DNA of 64,000 bases from assembly GCA_900472605.1 (NCBI GenBank), contig UCJD01000049.1:62001-126000 (forward strand), read 5' to 3'. Below are positions 59,441 through 64,000 of this stretch, in pieces. Made by a program: the position numbers and the translations under genes. Source of the stretch: Hyphomicrobiales bacterium (GTDB lineage Bacteria > Pseudomonadota > Alphaproteobacteria > Rhizobiales > Rhizobiaceae). The number at the start of each line of letters is the position of its first letter. Positions within the stretch are counted from its first letter, which is position 1. The notes under the pieces are model-generated. The model was not told the DNA's origin. It ran no database searches and saw nothing but the letters and a program-made list of their open reading frames with translations.

Positions 59441-61159
59441 TCAGTCTCTCAGGTAACTCTGATTGAAGGCGGGATGCGGTTTGAACCGCTCGGTGACAAT
59501 CATCACTTGGCCCAAATTCAGCGGCTCCGCCTCGATGCGATCCAGTGCCTTATTGACCTTCAAGCATTGTTCCTCATCCAGGTAGAAACGGCGGTCATCA
59601 AGGAAAGCTCGTACCTTGTGAAAGTTGTGACTGGTAGCCGTCGCGATGGCAGCCACTGCCTGCTCGATAGCGCTCCGCACGACAGTGCGGCGCAGAAGCG
59701 GAACCACATCAAGAGTGCGGTCCTCGGAAATGACGAACGCCATGCGTGGGACTGAGGCCGCGTCAACGTAGCGGACCGCGGAATTGTATCGCGACCCGCG
59801 CGACGGCGTGCTTTCGCTCGAGGCGGGACCGTCGAGGATCACGCCTATCGCGTGGCAGATACCGTTAGTGTCGGCGAGGATGGTGCCGTCGATCAGGGTC
59901 GCACTCTCGATCAGCGCCCCGCTTAGCGGGGTCGGGCTGATGACGGTGCCTTGGCGGTGAAGGCGCTCGGCCTCACTGGCTGCATCGCTCGCTATCACTA
60001 GCGAGCTACCATGAGGAAGCTTTGCCAGGACATCGAGGACGCCGCGGAACCTGCCGATTGCGGTCTCCTCAATTGAATCGAACACGCGACGAATATTGTC
60101 AATGAATCGTTCCTTGCCGATCATTTCCTGTGGCAAGCGCGCGTCACCGAAGCGGGACCTCATGAGCACCTGATCGCCGCGCCGGAGATCCCACTGACCG
60201 TGACCTAAAAAGTCTACGGCAACGGGCGGCACACTAACATCGGAGAGATTTCCCAGCCCAACAATACGGTTGTAGTCGGCTATCAGCGCCGATCCGGATG
60301 TCGACATCTGCAACAACTTTCGTGCCCAGCGCGTTTGCGTCAGCTCCGCCGGCTGATCGAATTTCAGCACGAAGCTCAGATTCGGATCGTCCGATGCTGC
60401 AAATATCAGTCTTCCCGGCCTGACTTCGCCCTCATACTGCGCCTGCGAAACATCGTTTATAGCATCGAAGAGGTCGCATCCGGCATACCTGCCTTCGATG
60501 AACGGCGTTCGCATGAAACTTGCAGCGGCCTTTTTGATCACCTCGGGCGCGGAGCGCATCGCATTACTAGCGAGTTGTCGTCCAGGATCCGGCTGCATGA
60601 GCCCACGCTGACCCTCTTCAAGAATCTGCCTGATGCAGCAAAGGACAAAGCTCGTCTCAAAGGCCTCTTGGTTAAACACTGCGTTGAATACCGGATGTCG
60701 ACGGAACAAGTCCTCAGGCACCTGGAGTGCACAAACCACATCAAAGTCGCCGACGGCGTGAGGAGTGCTGCAGAATGTTCGTCGGCCCGTCCTAAGTCCC
60801 TCGGCCTCAAGCCGAAGCTGCACCTGCTCTGCAATCGCCAGACGCCGAATATCATGCGGCTTTTGCCGCATGGACGCTTCGTCGCCATAGTACATTCGCT
60901 GCTTGGGATGTTTGGGGATGGCAGCTGTCACGTCGTCCATGATCCGGTCGAATAGTGCCACCGGCCATTCTCCGTCCTCGGACTCTATGCAGACGGGGTT
61001 TCCGGTCGAAACCTCAGGATGCCTGAGGCCCACCAGCAACGCATTTGGCTCGATCTCGGCGCCAATCAGTTCGAAGACGCGTTTAGCCAGGTATCCGAGG
61101 CTGAAGCGAAAATGAGATTGGTATTCCCACATGAAGTCACTCATAGTGCCCGGCTTCAT
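59441..61159 (-). CDS. DisA/DAC-like domain protein, third gene of CBASS operon
   Basis: 572 aa; ATG 61159 after GGGAG is preferred. Residues ~370-490 resemble the diadenylate cyclase (DAC/DisA_N) fold: LSGALIESATLIDGTILA covers the DGA motif region (here DGT, 424-426) and SRGSRYNSAVRYVDAA the RHR motif region (here RYN, ~457-459), followed by AFVISEDRTLDVVPL, as in the terminal strand of DAC. Both catalytic motifs deviate, suggesting a ligand-binding rather than cyclase role. The N-terminal ~360 residues (LARKVF-like helices, PHAVGDFDVVCALQVPEDLFRRHP) are unassigned. DAC-related sensor domains have been proposed in bacterial conflict systems. Downstream of the CD-NTase by 54 bp. Confidence 0.65.
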   Translation of the reverse strand: MKPGTMSDFMWEYQSHFRFSLGYLAKRVFELIGAEIEPNALLVGLRHPEVSTGNPVCIESEDGEWPVALFDRIMDDVTAAIPKHPKQRMYYGDEASMRQKPHDIRRLAIAEQVQLRLEAEGLRTGRRTFCSTPHAVGDFDVVCALQVPEDLFRRHPVFNAVFNQEAFETSFVLCCIRQILEEGQRGLMQPDPGRQLASNAMRSAPEVIKKAAASFMRTPFIEGRYAGCDLFDAINDVSQAQYEGEVRPGRLIFAASDDPNLSFVLKFDQPAELTQTRWARKLLQMSTSGSALIADYNRIVGLGNLSDVSVPPVAVDFLGHGQWDLRRGDQVLMRSRFGDARLPQEMIGKERFIDNIRRVFDSIEETAIGRFRGVLDVLAKLPHGSSLVIASDAASEAERLHRQGTVISPTPLSGALIESATLIDGTILADTNGICHAIGVILDGPASSESTPSRGSRYNSAVRYVDAASVPRMAFVISEDRTLDVVPLLRRTVVRSAIEQAVAAIATATSHNFHKVRAFLDDRRFYLDEEQCLKVNKALDRIEAEPLNLGQVMIVTERFKPHPAFNQSYLRD

Positions 61160-61213
61160 TAGCTCTCCCAAAAAAACAAACCCATAGCATCGAAGGCCCA
61201 AATTCTAAAACTG

Positions 61214-62101
61214 TCAGTAGTTAGCCCAGAAAAGTCTGAGGCTGATGCGGAAGCTTTCATAATCCGCAGTCGACCAGCAAACGTCCTCGTCGTCGCGCAC
61301 AAGCCAGTGAAGCTCGTTTGCGCAAGTCAGGTTTTCCCGGTTTGCATTCTGAATGAAGTTGAGGCAGTTGGTCACTGAAGTCAGGTGGTCGTCGCCGTAG
61401 TAACTGTTCGGAACATTGTAGAGAAGTCCCTCAATGAAATACGATGGCGCTTCCCCGGCTTCCAGGTAGCCTTCCTCGATCATTCGGTTTCGCATGTTCT
61501 TAAAAATGCGAACCGTACTTTTCACCCATGAACCCGTTGCTTTGTTCTTATTCGACAGATTCTCCCGATGCTGGCGCGGGTAATTTACAATCCGACGGCC
61601 AGTGGTTGTCTCGAATACAAGCCCTTCATTGAATTGCGGCCCCAGTAAACCCGAGTAGGACCGGTAATGCCTGTGCTCGGCTGAAACGAGCACATCTGCG
61701 TCCCGACGGTTGCCACTTCCCGGAATGAAAATCGCCTTATTGCCTATCGTTACTCCGGCGTAATGTTGTTGCAGCCAGAGGGCCACGTCTCCCTTGAAAT
61801 CTGAAAGCTCGTAGTCGGCGGGAATGCGATCGCGCTGATATGCTGCCAGGTCGCCCTGCTGGAGGTCATCGGTATTGTGGTAGAAAGTCGAGGTGAGGCG
61901 GATCACGATATCGACGTCGCTGTCCGCATAAATGTTCGTGTCGTTCGCGTATGATCCCTGAAGGAAGTCGTCGAAAGACCGCAGGTAATACGGAGATGCG
62001 GTGCTGTTCAGAACGGCTCTTATAGTCTCGTGAGTGGCCTTGGATTGCGTCACGGACCCTTGATGGGACCACGTTTGCAATTGTTGCTCCGAAATAGGCA
62101 T
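61214..62101 (-). CDS. CD-NTase (CBASS cyclic oligonucleotide synthase)
   Basis: 295 aa. The nucleotidyltransferase signature QGSYANDTNIYADSDVDIVI has GS (49-50) and the metal Asp pair DSDVD (62, 64); a third acidic residue lies in RRDADVLVS (~134-136). This spacing is the CD-NTase/SMODS form. The C-terminal helical domain follows (KATGSWVKSTVRIFKNMRN). In CBASS these enzymes make cyclic di- or tri-nucleotides on phage infection and activate a neighbouring effector. GGAG upstream of ATG; 10 bp after the patatin gene. Active-site residues are complete. Confidence 0.93.
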   Translation of the reverse strand: MPISEQQLQTWSHQGSVTQSKATHETIRAVLNSTASPYYLRSFDDFLQGSYANDTNIYADSDVDIVIRLTSTFYHNTDDLQQGDLAAYQRDRIPADYELSDFKGDVALWLQQHYAGVTIGNKAIFIPGSGNRRDADVLVSAEHRHYRSYSGLLGPQFNEGLVFETTTGRRIVNYPRQHRENLSNKNKATGSWVKSTVRIFKNMRNRMIEEGYLEAGEAPSYFIEGLLYNVPNSYYGDDHLTSVTNCLNFIQNANRENLTCANELHWLVRDDEDVCWSTADYESFRISLRLFWANY

Positions 62102-62111
62102 GAGGTCTCCG

Positions 62112-63047
62112 CTAGAGCAAAAGCGTTCTGATGGCTGTTTCCTGCTTTCCGAATGACTCCCGTCCGCGCGTGTGAATCAGGTCGAGCTTTGACAGGTCGT
62201 ATTCGAGGAGGTCGGTCTCCATTGACGGTTCGGTGAATGCCTCACTCACGCGAACAGTCTCGACGTCCGGGAAGAGAATGCGGCGAAGCTGCTCCATCGA
62301 CTGGGCATTGAAGTTGAAGGTTTTCTGAATGAGTTCGGCTTCTTCGGTCCAGGAGATGAACCATGCCTTCGTGAATTTCTTCAAGCGTGGAACTGGATAG
62401 TCGCCCACACCGACGTTCAGTACCTTGATGCGGTCGTGTGGCACTTTGTACGCGCGAACTGCATCTGCGATCGCGTACAGCGTCGGGTTGTTCGCGCAGA
62501 ACCCGCCATCCAATAACAAAAGCTCGTCGCCATTGATTTTGATCTTCTGCCTCGTGAAAAACGGGTAGGCAGAACAGGACGCCTGCACCGCGTCGCTCAG
62601 AGTGCAGCCGAAACCAGGAACGAAGGTTGCCGCGCGACCGTGAGCTTGCTTTGCGTCCGCCTTGAAAATGATCGGCGTCTCCATCACCCACTTGGTCGCG
62701 ACCACACCCAATCCGGTTTTAACCGCATTGAACTTTCGCTTCTTGAAAATCTCGTCGCCTAGTTCTTTCAGTGCTGCCGAACGAAGCGCCTTGTTCGTCG
62801 GGCGCATTACTTTGGGCACGTGTTCCCGGTAAAGCTGCTGGATTTTGGAAACAGGTGTGCCGATGGCCAGAAGCGTACCGATAATAGCTCCAGTGCTAGT
62901 CCCGAATATCAGGTCGAATGCTTCATGGATCGGCTTGCCGAGCATAGCTTCGACCTCTCGAAGCACTCCCAAGGTGTAAAAACCCTTTGCTCCACCTCCG
63001 TCCAAAGTAAGGACACGGAAGGGCTCGTCGGCAGAGAGATCAGTCAC
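62112..63047 (-). CDS. capV: Patatin-like phospholipase, CBASS effector (CapV-like)
   Basis: 311 aa from GTG 63047 (TTGGGAG 5 bp upstream; TTG 63059 is possible). Patatin fold: VLTLDGGGAKGFYTLGVLREVE (oxyanion glycine loop), nucleophile FGTSTGAIIG (Ser ~51) and LLLLDGGFCANNPT (catalytic Asp ~180). CapV-type patatins degrade membrane phospholipids when bound to the cyclic nucleotide made by the adjacent CD-NTase. First gene of the three-gene operon. Membrane attack and cell death follow activation in characterised systems. Confidence 0.9.
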   Translation of the reverse strand: MTDLSADEPFRVLTLDGGGAKGFYTLGVLREVEAMLGKPIHEAFDLIFGTSTGAIIGTLLAIGTPVSKIQQLYREHVPKVMRPTNKALRSAALKELGDEIFKKRKFNAVKTGLGVVATKWVMETPIIFKADAKQAHGRAATFVPGFGCTLSDAVQASCSAYPFFTRQKIKINGDELLLLDGGFCANNPTLYAIADAVRAYKVPHDRIKVLNVGVGDYPVPRLKKFTKAWFISWTEEAELIQKTFNFNAQSMEQLRRILFPDVETVRVSEAFTEPSMETDLLEYDLSKLDLIHTRGRESFGKQETAIRTLLL

Positions 63048-63313
63048 GAATGCTCCCAAATCAAGCTTGAGTAGATATGCTCTTACACTGGGCCATTCAA
63101 AGTTGAAAGCTCGATAGTGATCGGTTTGTCACGGCCTTTTAACGTCTTGCACAAATCACCTAGGAACAGTCGAACGTTGTCTGGCCGTGCCCTTGGAAAT
63201 CGCAGATCCGCTCGCGCCATGTCCGCAACGGATCCTCCGAGCATGAAGACTTGGGGTGGGGCTACCTACCGCTGCCTGCGCCGTGCTAACGTCGGGCGCA
63301 TCTCTTGCGGCTA

Positions 63314-64000
63314 TCAAAGCGCAAGCTTCCTCAGGAAGGGTGTTGCGGCGCTCCCAAAAACGTCGTTGTCGTCCCCGACAAGCATATGCCCGGCCTCAGG
63401 CACGTTGGCATATTCGGCATGCGGACAGAGTTGCAGAAACTCCCTCGCGCCTTCCTCGCTGACCACGTCCGAACTCCCTCCCCGAATGAGGAGCGTCGGC
63501 ACCGTCAAAGATTGAGCGTAGCGCGCAAGGCGTTCGTGTCGGTCCAGAAGGTCCCTGTGACGCGCATCAAGGTAGCTAGGATCCCAGTGCCAATGATAGC
63601 GGCCGTCCGGAGTTCGCCGGAGGTTTTTGACGAGGCCGTCGAGCTTTGCGGGCCGGGTGGATTTGCGAAAACCGGAAACAACTTCCGCGACTTCCTCCAG
63701 TGAGCCGAAGCCATGCTCGTGCTTGAGCATGAACGAACGCACCCGTTCGTACCCTTTTGCTTCCGTGTGCGGCACGATATCGACGAGGATCAACGCGGCT
63801 GCATCTACCGCTTTCATTCCGACTGCCGCCAGGGCGGTCGCGCCTCCGGCAGAGGCGCCCGCGATGATCGGCTTTGCACTGCCAACCGATTGGACGACCA
63901 GAGCCAGATCCCGTACGAGAGCTGCCTCGTCGTAGTCTTCTGCGGGCGACCAGTCCGAGTCCCCATGCCCTCGGGCATCGACTGTGACGACATGGAATCC
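63314..64000 (-). CDS. Alpha/beta hydrolase, 5' end outside window
   Basis: At least 228 aa, open to the window edge. The frame begins FHVVTVDARGHGDSDWSP, then DLALVVQSVGSAKPIIAGASAGGATALAAVG, the G-x-S-x-G nucleophile elbow. Later segments include TLLIRGGSSDVVSEE (acid strand) and AGHMLVGDDND with the catalytic His. Resembles epoxide hydrolase or esterase-type alpha/beta proteins. Transcribed toward the CBASS operon start with a 254-bp gap lacking a gene. Start codon lies beyond position 64000. Confidence 0.88.
   Translation of the reverse strand, partial: GFHVVTVDARGHGDSDWSPAEDYDEAALVRDLALVVQSVGSAKPIIAGASAGGATALAAVGMKAVDAAALILVDIVPHTEAKGYERVRSFMLKHEHGFGSLEEVAEVVSGFRKSTRPAKLDGLVKNLRRTPDGRYHWHWDPSYLDARHRDLLDRHERLARYAQSLTVPTLLIRGGSSDVVSEEGAREFLQLCPHAEYANVPEAGHMLVGDDNDVFGSAATPFLRKLAL

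Noticed and set aside
59441..61159. Active diadenylate cyclase
   Set aside because: Both catalytic motif positions are altered (DGT, RYN), so c-di-AMP synthesis is not claimed; a sensor role is preferred.
1..64000. tRNA or rRNA gene as target site of the Tn7-like element
   Set aside because: No T-loop/anticodon arrangement was recognised near either side of the element; a dedicated tRNA scan would be decisive.

Overview
The window looks like a chromosome or large replicon of a high-GC alphaproteobacterium of the Rhizobiales (Rhizobium/Ensifer/Agrobacterium-like). The reasons are the rhizobial-type purine (uric acid/allantoin) catabolism genes, an alphaproteobacterial LexA box (GTTC-N7-GTTC), and the dense set of MFS/LysR/aldo-keto reductase catabolic genes. 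No rRNA, tRNA or CRISPR array was recognised.

Layout. (1) 1-3.9 kb: purine catabolism (allantoinase C-terminus, OHCU decarboxylase, ureidoglycolate lyase, HIU hydrolase) interrupted by a tandemly duplicated MNT/HEPN toxin-antitoxin pair, then a metallophosphoesterase. (2) 3.9-5.2 kb: YefM-YoeB and HicA-HicB modules, each with a visible palindromic operator. (3) 5.3-13.2 kb (outer limits uncertain): a Tn7-like transposition operon on the minus strand, in transcription order three accessory genes, tnsA, tnsB, tnsC, tniQ. One accessory protein is a stand-alone copy of the TnsB DNA-binding region; the other two are paralogues of each other. (4) 14.1-16 kb: a PIN toxin divergent from a Phd-like antitoxin, and a PIN-zinc ribbon fusion, likely cargo or a hotspot.

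(5) 16.4-40.8 kb: an oxidoreductase region: five paralogous aldo/keto reductases, flavodoxin, CMD-cupin fusion, zinc alcohol dehydrogenase, two Rossmann-fold enzymes, a PaoABCD-type periplasmic molybdenum aldehyde oxidoreductase with its maturation factor and a broken MocA-like gene, two MFS transporters, three LysR regulators, a secreted hydrolase and a P460-like cytochrome with a membrane partner. Related operator-like motifs (CTAAT cores) precede several of these units, suggesting a shared LysR regulon. (6) 40.8-48.3 kb: accessory DNA/RNA genes: KptA, an SOS-boxed operon of a TnsA-like protein plus a soluble FtsH-like AAA+ zinc protease, a C5 DNA methyltransferase with a long N-terminal extension followed by a CoiA-like zinc protein, and a degenerate receiver protein.

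(7) 48.7-59.3 kb: a catabolic island: amidase, UGSC-family protein, orphan peptide-type ABC binding protein, two CaiB/BaiF CoA-transferases, a 3-hydroxyisobutyrate dehydrogenase-like enzyme, cupin and SDR. (8) 59.4-63.05 kb: a CBASS-type antiphage operon: patatin phospholipase effector (CapV-like), CD-NTase, and a third gene with a DisA/diadenylate-cyclase-like domain whose active-site motifs look degenerate. This is the most interesting system in the window. (9) The window ends inside an alpha/beta hydrolase.
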